64,000 bases of DNA from Candidatus Fermentithermobacillaceae bacterium (GCA_012842495.1 DUSS01000004.1:124001-188000), one strand, 5' to 3'. Shown: positions 36,366 through 46,414, counted from the first letter of the stretch. Numbers and translations: made by a program. Notes: generated by a model not told the origin, from the sequence alone.

Positions 36366-37793
36366 ATGACTGAGCCAGACATGAAACCAACACAAGGAGA
36401 TCACGATCTCTATCAGATGATACCGCGACCGGTATCTGCGCTACCGCTGGTAATTCTCGTGCTGGCTCTGGTTGCCGCGGCAGTCGCCGCTTTACCCCTC
36501 TGGACCGCGCTGGCTCTGGGCTTCATCGCCGCTTTCGGCGTAGCACGCTTCTCGGGACTTCCCTCCAGGAAGCTTCTACTCACAGCCTTTTCCGGCATGA
36601 AAAAGGTGTCCCGGGTCGTCGTCCTGATGGCCCTGATCAACGTGGCCATAGCTACCTGGCTGGGCTCGGGGTCCATCCAATCCCTCGTCTACTACGGCCT
36701 CCGCGCGGTAAAGCCGGGGAGTCTTCTCACAGCCGGGTTTCTGGCGTCAACAGCTGTATCGATAGTTTTGGGAACCGCAGTGGGAACGCTTAGCACCATC
36801 GGCGTAGCTGCGATGGCCATGGCCAGGGCAGCGGGCGTCCGTCCGGAGCTGGTAGCAGGGTCGCTGCTTTCCGGAGCGCTCTTAGGAGACCGGCTGTCGC
36901 CCGTCTCCCCCATCTTTCACATGACTGTACAATCAACCGGTTCTGCCCCGGAGCGGATTTGGAAAAGAGCTGCCGTCACGGAAGGGATCGGGTGGGTCCT
37001 GACCCTGGCCGTCTACTTTATGGTCCAGACTTCGATAAAAACCTCGCCTATCTCGGTAGGAGCTGAAAACTCGTTTCTCGAAAGCATGGCGGGAAAGTGG
37101 TCCCCCTCCCCTGTCGCTTGTCTTCCACCCTTACTCGTGCTGTCTCTGGCAGTGTTCAGAGTACCTGTGCCGTGGGCTTTGACCGCCGGTATCGCTGCCG
37201 GAACCTGGCTTGGCCTCTTTCGCGGGATTCCATGGCCCGAAATCGTCTCGTGGTGGCTGGCAGGCTTTAAAGCTTGGACAGGGGTGCCGAATCTGGACCA
37301 AGCGTTCAGTGGAGGAGGATTGATTAGAGCCTCCAACGTGGTGCTTCTGCTTTTGTTCGCAGGGGCGTTTAACGGGATCATGGAGAATACCGGAATGTTC
37401 CACGGGGTAGCCGAACCCATCGTGGAAAAACTCAGCGACCGCAAAGGGGTCCTTCTTGGAACGATGGGCCTAGGCGCTGTCTCAGCGTGTGTAATGTCAA
37501 ACCAGCTCATGTCGATAATGGTCCCGGCAGAACTCACCCGGGATGTTCAAACCGGTTTAGAGATAGAACCTGAGGTGACCGCCCAAGTCCTCCTGGCATC
37601 GGGCGGCGTGATATCCCCGCTGATCCCCTGGAACATCATGGGCGTCATGAGTTCCGAAGCTCTGGGCCTTCCGACCGCTGCTTTCGCGCCGTTTACGTTC
37701 TACCCTCTTGTAGTCGTTATTCTCACTGCCTCATGCGCTGCGTCGGGTCTCCTATGCGGGTCGTTCCGCCGGACCCGGCCCGAAACTTTCTGA
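36366..37793 (+). CDS. NhaC-family Na+/H+ antiporter
   Basis: A 475-residue membrane protein with about eleven hydrophobic segments. NhaC signatures are GTAVGTLSTIGVA, SGALLGDRLSPVSPIFHMTVQS and SNQLMSIMVPAEL. It exchanges Na+ for H+ or, in related proteins, organic acids. The annotated ATG at 36366 has a weak GAAGG close by; ATG at 36381 is an alternative start that loses only five residues. AAGGAGG about 30 nt up is too far for either. Confidence 0.85.
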   Translation: MTEPDMKPTQGDHDLYQMIPRPVSALPLVILVLALVAAAVAALPLWTALALGFIAAFGVARFSGLPSRKLLLTAFSGMKKVSRVVVLMALINVAIATWLGSGSIQSLVYYGLRAVKPGSLLTAGFLASTAVSIVLGTAVGTLSTIGVAAMAMARAAGVRPELVAGSLLSGALLGDRLSPVSPIFHMTVQSTGSAPERIWKRAAVTEGIGWVLTLAVYFMVQTSIKTSPISVGAENSFLESMAGKWSPSPVACLPPLLVLSLAVFRVPVPWALTAGIAAGTWLGLFRGIPWPEIVSWWLAGFKAWTGVPNLDQAFSGGGLIRASNVVLLLLFAGAFNGIMENTGMFHGVAEPIVEKLSDRKGVLLGTMGLGAVSACVMSNQLMSIMVPAELTRDVQTGLEIEPEVTAQVLLASGGVISPLIPWNIMGVMSSEALGLPTAAFAPFTFYPLVVVILTASCAASGLLCGSFRRTRPETF

Positions 37794-37988
37794 CACAGGT
37801 GTTGTGCGAATCTGGCGCAAGCATTTGAACCCTGGTGAGCTTTTCGGCCATCCGCAGGCGACTAACGGACCGGACGCGGTCACTGGCTCAACTCAGTTAC
37901 CGCGATGAGGCTCCCGCGTAAATACAAATAGTTCGGGCAGCCAGAGCCGGCGGTATATGAGAACGTAACGACGAGAGGTGAACGCTCA

Positions 37989-39020
37989 TTGGAAAAGGTA
38001 CTTGTATCGCATCAACAGAACCTGGACAAGCGGGCGTTTTTGACTGTGGAAAATTTAAGAAAGGCTTTCCGAGACCGCAAACAGGTCGTTGAGGCGGTGA
38101 AGGACATTTCCTTCTCCGTCGCTCGAGGTGAGATGATAGGACTCCTCGGTCCAAACGGTGCAGGCAAGACCACAACCATCAAGTGCGTTCTCGGGCTTGT
38201 CAAGCCGGATTCCGGAAGGATCGAGGTCGCAGGCGTGGATTGCCTGAGAAGGCCCAGAGATGCGGCCAGACATATGGCGGCCGTTCTCGAGGGGGCCAGA
38301 AATACATACTGGCGCCTCACGGTGTGGGAAAACATCGTGTTCTTTGCGGGCATACACGGGGTTTCCAAGGAACGCGGAAAAGATTACTTCGAATACCTTT
38401 TGGAAGTGTTAAAGCTCAAGGAGAAGCGCAACGTCGAGGTGAGAAACCTCTCCAGCGGCTTTAAGCAGAAGACCGCCCTGGCGTGCGCGCTGGCGAAGCA
38501 AACCCCCCTGGTCTTTCTGGACGAGCCGACCCTGGGGTTGGATGTTGAATCGTCATACGAACTCCGTGAGGCTCTGAAAGAACTTCAGGCAAGTGAGGGG
38601 AGAACCATTGTCGTCTCCAGCCACGACATGCGTGTTATTCAGGATGTTTGCAGTCGAGTCGTCATCGTCTCCCGGGGGAGAGTGGTCGTGGACAGGAGCA
38701 TTCCGGAGCTTATCAGCCTGTTCAGGTCGAGGAGCTATAAAGTCATTCTTACCGTTAATGGAGCCAATGGAAGTTTGTCTGTGGAGGAAATCCGCCGGAA
38801 ACTGGAGTCATCGTTCCCGCTGTCTTCCTCGAAGGCCACCAAGGACACACTTGAAATACAGGTGAGTCTGAAACAACCTGCTGAGATCTACGATCTCGTA
38901 GAGTTCCTGAGAACGACCGGGGCATCCATCGAGACCATTTCCCAGGAAGAGGTTGATCTCGAAAGAGCATTTCTCGAGATAGTCAGGAGGGACAATGACT
39001 CATGTGGTACACAGTCCTGA
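37989..39020 (+). CDS. ABC-2-type transporter ATP-binding protein
   Basis: A 343-residue ATPase: Walker A GLLGPNGAGKTTTIKC, signature-type NLSSGFKQKTALACALA (variant LSSG), Walker B LVFLDEPTLGLD, and switch H in VVSSHDMRVIQDV. A roughly 100-residue C-terminal extension (residues 235-335) follows, as in ABC-2 exporters such as the NodI/DrrA group. TTG start with GAGGTG. It overlaps the permease gene by 19 bp, so the two form an exporter. The substrate (lipid, drug, or polysaccharide) is unknown. Confidence 0.88.
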   Translation: MEKVLVSHQQNLDKRAFLTVENLRKAFRDRKQVVEAVKDISFSVARGEMIGLLGPNGAGKTTTIKCVLGLVKPDSGRIEVAGVDCLRRPRDAARHMAAVLEGARNTYWRLTVWENIVFFAGIHGVSKERGKDYFEYLLEVLKLKEKRNVEVRNLSSGFKQKTALACALAKQTPLVFLDEPTLGLDVESSYELREALKELQASEGRTIVVSSHDMRVIQDVCSRVVIVSRGRVVVDRSIPELISLFRSRSYKVILTVNGANGSLSVEEIRRKLESSFPLSSSKATKDTLEIQVSLKQPAEIYDLVEFLRTTGASIETISQEEVDLERAFLEIVRRDNDSCGTQS

Positions 39021-39775
39021 AGTCATCCTGGAAGCAATGCTACCTGCTCACCGTGAGGTACTGGTTTAATATGCTGTCGGGTGTAATCACTCTTTTCATC
39101 ATCTTCCTCATGCTTTTCATGGGAACCAAAGCTGTTGGCGCAGGAGCTTTTAACCTTGGCGAAACACTCGAGGGGCTTTTCACAGGCTACGTAGTATGGA
39201 TGGTCGTGATGATGGGATTTCAGGACCTCGCCTGGGGCGTGACCAACGAGGCCCAGACCGGTACCCTGGAGCAGCTGTATCTGAGCCCCATGGGGTACAA
39301 GTGGATAGGGGTGTTCATGCAGTCCTGCAACATGCTTTTAAACCTGGTCTTTATGGCGGTTATGGTGGCCCTGATGGCGCTCCTGACCGGACAGTCGATT
39401 CACCTGGACGGGGTGAGCCTGGTTCCCCTTTTTGTGGCTACCTATCTTCAGGCAAACGGGCTAGGGTTCGCTCTGGCCGGCCTCGCTTTGATTTATAAAA
39501 GGATCGCCGCCTTCTTTCAGGTGGTCCAGTTCGCCGTCATCGGCCTCCTGGTGATCCCCTGGAACAAGTTCCCCTGGGCCAAGTACTTGCCTTTCTCAAT
39601 GGGCCGTCACCTGCTCCAGCGAGTCATGATAGACGGTGTAAGACTGTGGCAACTCCCGCTATCCCAGATCGCGATTCTGCTACTGGTCACCGTCATCAGC
39701 CTGGGGCTGGGACTGGCCTTGTTCGCGCTGGCGGAAACCAAAGCCAAGACGAAGGGGCTTTTGGGACAGTACTAA
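39002..39775 (+). CDS. ABC-2-type transporter permease
   Basis: A 257-residue protein with six hydrophobic segments and a conserved ABC-2 loop (AWGVTNEAQTGTLEQLYLSP), the pattern of multidrug or lipid exporter permeases. Its 5' end overlaps the ATPase gene by 19 bp. No accessory gene follows; a terminator-like hairpin comes 32 bp downstream. Confidence 0.85.
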   Translation: MWYTVLKSSWKQCYLLTVRYWFNMLSGVITLFIIFLMLFMGTKAVGAGAFNLGETLEGLFTGYVVWMVVMMGFQDLAWGVTNEAQTGTLEQLYLSPMGYKWIGVFMQSCNMLLNLVFMAVMVALMALLTGQSIHLDGVSLVPLFVATYLQANGLGFALAGLALIYKRIAAFFQVVQFAVIGLLVIPWNKFPWAKYLPFSMGRHLLQRVMIDGVRLWQLPLSQIAILLLVTVISLGLGLALFALAETKAKTKGLLGQY

Positions 39776-39807
39776 CGTATCTCGACCGGAAACGCTCATA
39801 GGGAAGA

Positions 39808-39830
39808 CCGGAAGCATCTTCTGGATTTTC
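39808..39830 (+). terminator. Intrinsic terminator after the ABC-2 exporter
   Basis: CCGGAAG (39808-39814), CAT loop, CTTCTGG (39818-39824, one G-U pair), then ATTTTC. Short but well formed, 32 bp past the permease stop. The rest of the 302-bp gap up to leuS has no T-box: the AGGGTGGNACCGCG core is absent. Confidence 0.55.
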
Positions 39831-40077
39831 GGGGCCAACTCGTGATAGCATTACGTATATATCACAAAATGGCTCGGACGGCACGACCGGTGCTCGTTCG
39901 GACCAGATTCGTATTCCCGGCGGGAGCCGGCAAAAACGCCCCTAATGCTGGGGTTGAGAAAGCCGGACCGCTAGAGGCGCATCGCACTCGAAGGAAAGCG
40001 CCGGTTCGCCGTAACGATGGCTCCGGTAGCGGGTTTCGGCAGCCGGTCGAGCGTACGTGATTACAGGGGGACCTGAA

Positions 40078-42525
40078 ATGGGAAGAGAATATGTACCTTC
40101 GGAAATAGAGAAAAAGTGGCAGGATATCTGGGAAAGTCGGCAGGTATTCAGGGCGGTCGAAGACCCTTCCCGGCCCAAGTACTACGCCCTTGTCGAATTC
40201 CCCTATCCGTCAGGTGACGGCCTGCACGTAGGACACCCCCGAAGTTACACCGCCATGGATATCATCGCTAGAAAACGGCGCATGGAGGGATACAGCGTCC
40301 TCTTCCCAATAGGCTGGGACGCCTTCGGCCTCCCCACCGAAAACTATGCCATGAAACACAAGATCCACCCGAGGATAGTCACTCAGCGAAACGTTGACCG
40401 GTTCAGGAAGCAGCTCAAGTCTTTGGGATACTCATTCGACTGGTCGAGAGAGGTAAATACGAGCGACCCCACGTACTATCGCTGGACCCAGTGGATCTTT
40501 CTCAAGTTCTTCGAGAAGGGCTTGGCTTACAAAGCTGAAATGCCCATCAACTGGTGCACTTCGTGTAAGATAGGGCTTGCCAACGAAGAAGTGGTGGGCG
40601 GACGGTGCGAGCGCTGCGGCGGAGAGGTCATCCGCAAGGTGAAGAGCCAGTGGATGCTGAGGATAACGGATTACGCACAGAAACTCCTGGACGGCCTCGA
40701 ACCCCTCGATTACATCGACAAGGTAAAGACTCAGCAACGAAACTGGATCGGGCGATCAGAGGGTGCCGAAATTGACTTCCCGGTAGCCGGAACGGATAAA
40801 AAGATCACCGTATTCACGACGAGGCCTGATACTCTCTTCGGTGCAACCTACATGGTCCTTTCGCCCGAACATCCTTTGGTGGACGAGTGCAGGACATTGA
40901 TATCCAACTGGGACGAAGTCGAGGAATACCGCAAGGAAGCTATGAAGAAGTCCGACTTCGAGCGGGCTGAGGTCGCCAAAGAGAAGACGGGCGTCGAGCT
41001 TTCGGGACTGGTGGCGTTAAACCCCGCCACTAACCGGGAAATCCCCATCTGGATATCGGATTACGTCCTCATGACGTACGGAACTGGGGCCATCATGGCG
41101 GTCCCCGGGCACGACCAGAGGGACTGGGAATTCGCCCGGAAATTCGGCCTTCCCATAGTCGAAGTGGTAAAGGGCGGCGACATTGAAAGAGAAGCGTATA
41201 CCGACATCGAGACGGGTGTGATGGTGAACTCGGAGTTCCTGAACGGCCTCCGGCCTGCTGAAGCCATCGAGAAGATAATCGAGTGGCTTGAAAAGAAAGG
41301 GATCGGCCGGAGGGCCGTCAACTACAAGCTCAGGGACTGGGTGTTTTCGCGGCAACGCTACTGGGGCGAACCCATACCCCTTGTCCACTGCGAAAAGTGC
41401 GGCTGGGTGCCCGTTCCCGAAGACCAGCTTCCAGTCCTTCTGCCCGGTCTCGAAGACTACGTTCCCAGCGGCACCGAAGAGTCGCCGCTGGCGCGGCTCG
41501 CGGACTGGGTAAACACCAAGTGCCCGAAGTGCGGTGGTCCGGCAAAGCGCGAGACCGACACGATGCCGAACTGGGCCGGTTCGTCGTGGTACTTCCTCCG
41601 TTACACCGACCCCCACAACGACAGGGAGTTCGCCTCCTTCGAAAAGATGAAATACTGGCTCCCGGTCGACTGGTACAACGGAGGAATGGAGCACGTTACG
41701 CTGCACCTCCTTTACTCCCGCTTTTGGCACAAGTTCCTTTACGACCAGGGGCTCGTTCCCACACCCGAACCGTACCAGAAGAGGACCGCTCACGGCGTCA
41801 TCCTCGGAGAAGACGGCGAGAAGATGTCCAAGTCCAGGGGAAACGTGGTGAACCCCGACGACCTGGTCAAGGAGTTCGGCGCCGACGCCTTCAGGGTCTA
41901 CGAGATGTTCATCGGAGCTTTCGACCAGGCAGTGCCCTGGTCTCAGCAGGGGTTGAGGGGGTGCCGGAGGTTCCTGGAGAGAGTGTGGAAACTCATGGAC
42001 ATCCTCGAGGATACCCCCACCTACTCCCAGGAGTTCGAGGCAGCTATGCACCGGACCGTTAAGAAGGTGAGTCTCGACTACGAACGGATGAAGTTCAATA
42101 CGGCGGTCGCGGCCATGATGAGCTTGGTTAACGAATTTCACGCAAAAGGTCGAGTGACCAAAGGGGAGCTGCGGAGCTTGCTCCTCATCTTGAATCCCGT
42201 GGCGCCCCACATAACCGAGGAAATGTGGGAAATGGCGGGCTTCGAGGGACACATATGGGAGCAGTCGTGGCCTACGTGGGACGAAGCCAAGACCATTGAA
42301 GAAATGGTGGAGATACCGGTGCAGGTCGACGGGAAGCTCAGAGCTACCGTAACCGTGCCGCGAAGCGCCTTCGAGGGCGATGTGAGGGACGCCGCCTTGC
42401 AAGAAGAAGGGGTTCAAAGACACCTTAGGGGAAGGGACATCGTGAAAGAAGTGTACGTTCCCGGGAAGGTCTACAGCATCGTTACAGGCGAATCCAAGGT
42501 GCAGGACACCGGTGAGTGTGAGTAA
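40078..42525 (+). CDS. leuS: Leucyl-tRNA synthetase
   Basis: An 815-residue class I synthetase. HIGH-type motif [17 protein letters not shown] motif [10 protein letters not shown]; editing (CP1) domain with [20 protein letters not shown] and [16 protein letters not shown]; zinc-binding cysteine pairs CTSC and CERC, plus CEKC and CPKC. The tail [12 protein letters not shown] is a short anticodon/C-terminal region. The ATG at 40078 follows AGGGGG; a GTG/ATG seven codons up has none. It lacks a T-box leader, unlike many Bacillota leuS genes, so leucine starvation control must come from another mechanism, if any. Confidence 0.97.
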   Translation: MGREYVPSEIEKKWQDIWESRQVFRAVEDPSRPKYYALVEFPYPSGDGLHVGHPRSYTAMDIIARKRRMEGYSVLFPIGWDAFGLPTENYAMKHKIHPRIVTQRNVDRFRKQLKSLGYSFDWSREVNTSDPTYYRWTQWIFLKFFEKGLAYKAEMPINWCTSCKIGLANEEVVGGRCERCGGEVIRKVKSQWMLRITDYAQKLLDGLEPLDYIDKVKTQQRNWIGRSEGAEIDFPVAGTDKKITVFTTRPDTLFGATYMVLSPEHPLVDECRTLISNWDEVEEYRKEAMKKSDFERAEVAKEKTGVELSGLVALNPATNREIPIWISDYVLMTYGTGAIMAVPGHDQRDWEFARKFGLPIVEVVKGGDIEREAYTDIETGVMVNSEFLNGLRPAEAIEKIIEWLEKKGIGRRAVNYKLRDWVFSRQRYWGEPIPLVHCEKCGWVPVPEDQLPVLLPGLEDYVPSGTEESPLARLADWVNTKCPKCGGPAKRETDTMPNWAGSSWYFLRYTDPHNDREFASFEKMKYWLPVDWYNGGMEHVTLHLLYSRFWHKFLYDQGLVPTPEPYQKRTAHGVILGEDGEKMSKSRGNVVNPDDLVKEFGADAFRVYEMFIGAFDQAVPWSQQGLRGCRRFLERVWKLMDILEDTPTYSQEFEAAMHRTVKKVSLDYERMKFNTAVAAMMSLVNEFHAKGRVTKGELRSLLLILNPVAPHITEEMWEMAGFEGHIWEQSWPTWDEAKTIEEMVEIPVQVDGKLRATVTVPRSAFEGDVRDAALQEEGVQRHLRGRDIVKEVYVPGKVYSIVTGESKVQDTGECE

Positions 42526-42676
42526 CACGAGCCGTCGCTGGCTTCTCTGTGTCAATCCGGAGATCTTGAAGCTGGCAAGGGCGATGAAAGAAAAGGCTGC
42601 CGTGCAACCGAAGAGGGGCAGCCCGGAAAGCGTATCTATTGCAGCCTTCTTCCTCTCCCGGCTGAGGTCTCGGTAA
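42512..42676 (+). CDS. Possible 54-codon ORF overlapping leuS end
   Basis: GTG at 42512 opens a frame that overlaps the end of leuS by 14 bp and ends with TAA at 42676. The product would be basic, with [15 protein letters not shown] and a hydrophobic [11 protein letters not shown] near the C terminus. A weak AGG/GGAC sits upstream. I do not recognise it. The helix-like composition is the only evidence it is coding. Confidence 0.25.
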   Translation: MSVSNTSRRWLLCVNPEILKLARAMKEKAAVQPKRGSPESVSIAAFFLSRLRSR

Positions 42677-42798
42677 GATTGCAACGGGCACCTTAGTAGC
42701 CCCGCTTGTCACACCCCCAACAGGATGCTAGGGTAGTTTCAGGCCGGCGGACGTCCCATCACAGGAGCTCGTGCAGTCCTCCGGTATTAGAACGACAG

Positions 42799-44016
42799 AT
42801 GCCCTTTAGTGTAGCGCTGTTCGTACCGAGAACTCGAGAGCTCGCAGAAGAGGTGGCTTTCTTGAACGGTAAGATTTTCAACTCGGCTGAAGGCAAATTG
42901 ATCTCCCCAACCCAGGAAGAATGGCGGGTCCTCCTTTTGGCGGCCGTCTTATACAGGGACCTGCGGCCCTGGGACTGGGTAGAAGAGGAGGACCTGTTCG
43001 GTGTCAGGGACCCGTGGACGGGAGAGATTGGGTGGTGTGTAGTGGTAGGCTCCTTGGGCCAGATGCCTGGCCTCGTCGTCTATAGAGGCGACCTCGGGTA
43101 TAAGTGGTACACCGAAACAATGAAAAGGCAGAAGCTTGATTTTGAAAGCGCCATTGAAATGGACATACTGACCGCATCTTTTAGCGACAGAAAAGAGCTT
43201 ACCGCCCGTGACATCCAGGTTATTAAGGATGCGGGGCTTTCTTGCCGGGGGCGTAAGCAGTGGCCTCAGTTCAGGAGCCAGCATCCCTGGCGTGCCCCGT
43301 GGTACCTCGCAGGCCACGAGGCCAGGTTTTTAGCGCTTGCCTTGCTTCAGGCCATCGGAATGACGACAAGGCTCGGTAAGGGAGAACTGTCACGGACAAA
43401 GCGAGGCGGAGACATCCTCGTCAGGGAATTCAGCGGTCGCCCCGAAATTCTAGACCCGCTCTTCGCGCCGGGTTCATCACCGGCATCGGGCAAGGCTGAT
43501 GACGGGGTGTCAGTGTCGAGGCAGATCACGGACGAGATAGAAGGAGACCATGCGGGTCTTTGGGTTGATACCTGGGTCAAGCCGAAAGCCTGTGAGGAAC
43601 CGGTACCCCAGATAACGTATGACGCAAACAAAGTCCGGACCATCGCCTCCCGAGCATCAAGAGGCGGGTGCTGGGAGGTCGATGTTTTCCCGTTTCAAAC
43701 GGTCCTTGCGGACGACACTGTTCCCTACTGGCCGGCCATGTTGCTTGTGGGCGACGCACAAACAGGCTTTCTCCTGCACACCCAGCTGACCAAGCCCGAT
43801 AACAGGTGGAATGTCCTGACCGGCAGTTTTCTGGATTTCCTGCTGAACTACAGGCATCTTCCGGCTGAAATCAGGGTTGAGCGAGAGACTCTCCTGAAAG
43901 CCTGGGCGCCGCTTTGCGGGGCTCTCGGGATTGAGGTTAAAAAGGTCAGGAGCCTTCCTTTAATCAGGTTTGCAGAGAGAGAATTCCTTCGACGATTTAA
44001 CAAGCAGTCCCGTTAG
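42799..44016 (+). CDS. Uncharacterised protein, possibly DUF6930-like
   Basis: About 405 residues, cytoplasmic, no signal or membrane segment. The N-terminal third has EEVAFLNGKIFNSAEGKLIS and PWDWVEEEDLFGVRDPWTGE; the middle has a small all-beta patch (GWCVVVGSLGQMPGLVVYRGD), and the C-terminal third a domain with DVFPFQTVLADDTVPYWPAMLLVGDA. This resembles the poorly studied DUF7309/DUF6930 pair, but I cannot confirm it by eye. The ATG at 42799 has no clear ribosome binding site; an upstream in-frame ATG at 42706 is an alternative. It is flanked by leuS and by decayed genes. Confidence 0.55.
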   Translation: MPFSVALFVPRTRELAEEVAFLNGKIFNSAEGKLISPTQEEWRVLLLAAVLYRDLRPWDWVEEEDLFGVRDPWTGEIGWCVVVGSLGQMPGLVVYRGDLGYKWYTETMKRQKLDFESAIEMDILTASFSDRKELTARDIQVIKDAGLSCRGRKQWPQFRSQHPWRAPWYLAGHEARFLALALLQAIGMTTRLGKGELSRTKRGGDILVREFSGRPEILDPLFAPGSSPASGKADDGVSVSRQITDEIEGDHAGLWVDTWVKPKACEEPVPQITYDANKVRTIASRASRGGCWEVDVFPFQTVLADDTVPYWPAMLLVGDAQTGFLLHTQLTKPDNRWNVLTGSFLDFLLNYRHLPAEIRVERETLLKAWAPLCGALGIEVKKVRSLPLIRFAEREFLRRFNKQSR

Positions 44017-44032
44017 AATCGCGGGGAGAAGC

Positions 44033-44649
44033 TCATTTTGCTCGGAAGCGCCCGATTCCCTGAACGCCGGCGAGATCGCCACGCATCACGAATTTCAAGT
44101 AGTACTGGGGGTCTGGCGAATCCTGCACGTAAATCCACCTCTGGAGGTCAAGGACGGGCGAGCCTTCTTCGAGACCCAGAAACCGTCTCTCCTCGGGGTC
44201 GGGCTCGCGCGGCACGATCACTTGCTCAACCCTGGATATGGTCACACGGGCTTCGCTCAAGAGTATCTTTGCAATCGAGCCCGTGAGGTCTCGGTTCTTA
44301 AGGTAGCTTTCCACAGCGGGGTGGAAGTAGGAATCTTCTAGAGCTATGGGGATGTTTTCCGCCAGCCGCAGGCGCCTCACATGAAAACACGGGTCCTGCC
44401 CCTTCCACCTCATCAGAGCCCGCAGACGCCGGTCAGGTTCGATCTTTTGACTGGCGAGGACCACGCTTTGTGGCTCGAGCCCTCCAACCTCCAGCGCGTA
44501 GCTCAAGCTGATAAGCGGCTCAAAACAAAGGGATGGTCTGAGTCGCGCGACGAAAGTCCCGATGCCGTGTTTTTTCACCAGATATCCTTCAAAGGACAGA
44601 CTTTCGAGCGCGGCCCTGACCGTAGCCCTACTTACCTGATAGTCGCGCG
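44033..44649 (-). pseudogene. GntR-family regulator, 5'-truncated (UTRA domain intact)
   Basis: The frame encodes the second half of a GntR winged helix (YQVSRATVRAALESLSFEG, then YLVKKHGIGTFVA), and a complete HutC/UTRA effector domain ending in YYLKFVMRGDLAGVQGIGR. A normal member has about 40 more residues before YQVSRATV, with an N-terminal helix and first HTH helix. Here the reading frame instead runs backward into unrelated sequence. The start codon and half of the DNA-binding fold are missing, so it should be inactive. Confidence 0.75.
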
Positions 44650-44880
44650 CATGTAGGGATCGCTGAAGCGCCCGTGCTCCCACGACTTTGCCGCGTAGCC
44701 GGTGGTATACATCCCCCCGAACCTTCGGGCTATCTTCAGTACATTGCGCTTTACGTTGCGGGCGAACGTCCTTTCGCCCTGACAGATGCACAGAAGTAGG
44801 CACCTTTCCATGGGCCTGTAGCCCCTGATCCTCATCACCGTATCGATCGGCGTGCCTTCGACCCCATACAGCATCTATCA
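44645..44880 (-). pseudogene. Fragment of AGPS-like FAD-binding oxidase
   Basis: In a second frame, from about 44880 down to a stop at 44632, the translation contains YGVEGTPIDTVMRIRGY and RFGGMYTTGYAAKSWEHGRF, SDPYMR. This matches the central part of alkyldihydroxyacetonephosphate-synthase-like FAD oxidases (COG0277). Both ends are missing: the 5' side joins an oxidoreductase fragment, and the 3' side runs into the GntR remnant. About 75 of more than 450 expected residues remain. Confidence 0.6.
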
Positions 44881-45115
44881 GCAGGACCTTCAAGTTCCAA
44901 CGGGAGAGCTCCCTCGCCACCGCATACTCTATCACGCCAGCTCCGATCACCAGGACGTCCACGTGTCGTCCTTCGAGTCTGAAATCTCGTATGCCGGGAA
45001 GGTGGGGCCCCGGTGGTGAGAAGTCGCGGCACTGGACCTTGTTTACTACTTCTCTGTAACCCCTGTCGGTTGCGAGCTTGCCCGCAGCCACTACTTGATC
45101 CCAGGACGGAGCCAT
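44866..45115 (-). pseudogene. Fragment of FAD-dependent oxidoreductase (GlpA-like)
   Basis: The segment HVDVLVIGAGVIEYAVARELSR, then WNLKVLLID, is the N-terminal dinucleotide-binding fold of a glycerol-3-phosphate-dehydrogenase-type oxidoreductase. The last glycine of GxGxxG is replaced by E (GAGVIEY), consistent with decay. Only about 35 residues of the domain survive before the sequence shifts into the AGPS-like remnant. The first 45 residues are of unknown origin. Confidence 0.55.
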
Positions 45116-45348
45116 GCCCTCAAGAACGATGGAGCCGTTCTGCCCCAGCCAGACCCAACTGTTTCATCCAGTCCAATTTCGGAAAAGGCGCTCGCCACTA
45201 CCACACGAGCGTGCAAAACTTGCCTCAGACACCACCATCCAAAGCGAAAGTGGCGAATTGCTGCGGCGCAAGAGGGCTATTACAGTGTGAAAAACGGGGG
45301 CGGAGTTAATTCGAAAAATGCCCGTTGGTGTAGGTGCCCGGGGACCTC

Positions 45349-45936
45349 TCACCACCCGGTTCTTTCTACGCACCTCGCCTCAGCACGGACGGTCACCGGG
45401 ATGCCACCGGCGAGACCGGGGAGCCAGCGAAGGAAGAACGTCCTCACCATCAGGTACACTTCCACCCTTACCGCCGGCTCCGCCGTCCACGCAACGTCTG
45501 TCCCTCCTACCGGGTTGATCACGACGACCGAGATCCTGGGCCCGGTCACAAGCCCTTTTCTGACCATTGGCGTCAGATTAGAGAGGGTGATATCCGCGGC
45601 GTGTTGCCTGGCAGCCGCCACGTTAATCACAACATGCCCGCCGGCCAACTGATCCCAGTCTAGCTCTTGGACCCCGGCCAGGGCACCCAGGTCACAAGCG
45701 GCTTGCGCGGTTTCTCTTACGACAAAGGCAAGCCCCAGATCCAAGACCATCCCCATGGCGAGAATGCATATGGGGAGGTAAAGCGCGACAAGGAGAATGA
45801 CCCCGCCTTTGCTAGCTTTGGCTTCGGGCTTTAGCTTCCTCTTGGATTTCAGTTTGGACTCGGACCTTGGCCCCGGCTCCAGTTTTGTTCCGGGTCTAGT
45901 TGGGTGTTTGGCTTGGACTCCAACTCTTGGTTTCAT
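45349..45936 (-). CDS. TadG-like pilus assembly protein
   Basis: A 195-residue protein with a Lys-rich N-terminal tail (ESKLKSKRKLKPEAKASKGG) before a transmembrane helix (VILLVALYLPICILAMGMVLDLGLA), the pattern of the Flp pilus-assembly TadE/G-like N-terminal domain; the short CDLGALAG stretch is typical. The rest is extracellular beta-rich sequence. It is the last gene of the tad operon and 20 bp after the TadE-like gene. It may act as a pseudopilin. Confidence 0.78.
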   Translation of the reverse strand: MKPRVGVQAKHPTRPGTKLEPGPRSESKLKSKRKLKPEAKASKGGVILLVALYLPICILAMGMVLDLGLAFVVRETAQAACDLGALAGVQELDWDQLAGGHVVINVAAARQHAADITLSNLTPMVRKGLVTGPRISVVVINPVGGTDVAWTAEPAVRVEVYLMVRTFFLRWLPGLAGGIPVTVRAEARCVERTGW

Positions 45937-45956
45937 CTCTGTCTTTGAGACCCTTT

Positions 45957-46385
45957 CTACCTCGGCACATACTCACTCCTGGTCACCACCTCGGCCTGAA
46001 TCGGAATATCGCCGCCGGAAATCGCCGCGACAAGAGGCATCTTCAGCTTGTAACGATACCGGAGAGTCACCGTGATCCGGGTGCCGTAAATGGCCTGTCC
46101 GGGACGGATTACCCACTCTACCTCTTCGGGGTTTATCCCGGCCAGAGTAAGAGACTCCCTCATCCTCTCCACGACTTGAGCTGTTCGCCCACCCTGAATC
46201 GCGGCAAGCCGGGCGGTCTCCCTGGCCACCGAGGTCAGCACCAGCTTTGTGTTGAGAGCGAGACCCACCTCCAGCATCGAGAAGAGGAGAAGGACCAGAA
46301 GCCCGGCGACCAGAGCAAATTCGGCGATGGCCTGGCCCTGCTCCTCAGCGGCGACTTGCGTGAAGGTCCTGAAGAAACTTCTCAT
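45957..46385 (-). CDS. TadE-like pseudopilin
   Basis: A 142-residue protein. EEQGQAIAEFALVAGLLVLLLF is the TadE signature, with the helix beginning after a QGQ/E motif that resembles a prepilin cleavage site. The remainder is a small extracellular domain (YGTRITVTLRYRYKLK). Minor pilin or pseudopilin role in the Tad machine. It lies 29 bp after the Flp pilin gene. Confidence 0.85.
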   Translation of the reverse strand: MRSFFRTFTQVAAEEQGQAIAEFALVAGLLVLLLFSMLEVGLALNTKLVLTSVARETARLAAIQGGRTAQVVERMRESLTLAGINPEEVEWVIRPGQAIYGTRITVTLRYRYKLKMPLVAAISGGDIPIQAEVVTRSEYVPR

Positions 46386-46414
46386 TTTCTGAGCCCAGCT
46401 CTAGTCTCTCGGCC

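Noticed and set aside
39831-40077. T-box riboswitch in front of leuS
   Set aside because: The conserved AGGGTGGNACCGCG core and a specifier-like stem are absent.
41017-42684. Long minus-strand ORF opposite leuS
   Set aside because: It lies within the antiparallel frame of leuS, a common artefact in G+C-rich coding sequence.
44033-45115. A single intact 360-residue gene
   Set aside because: The translation switches between three unrelated families and frames, so it is a chimera of remnants, not one protein.
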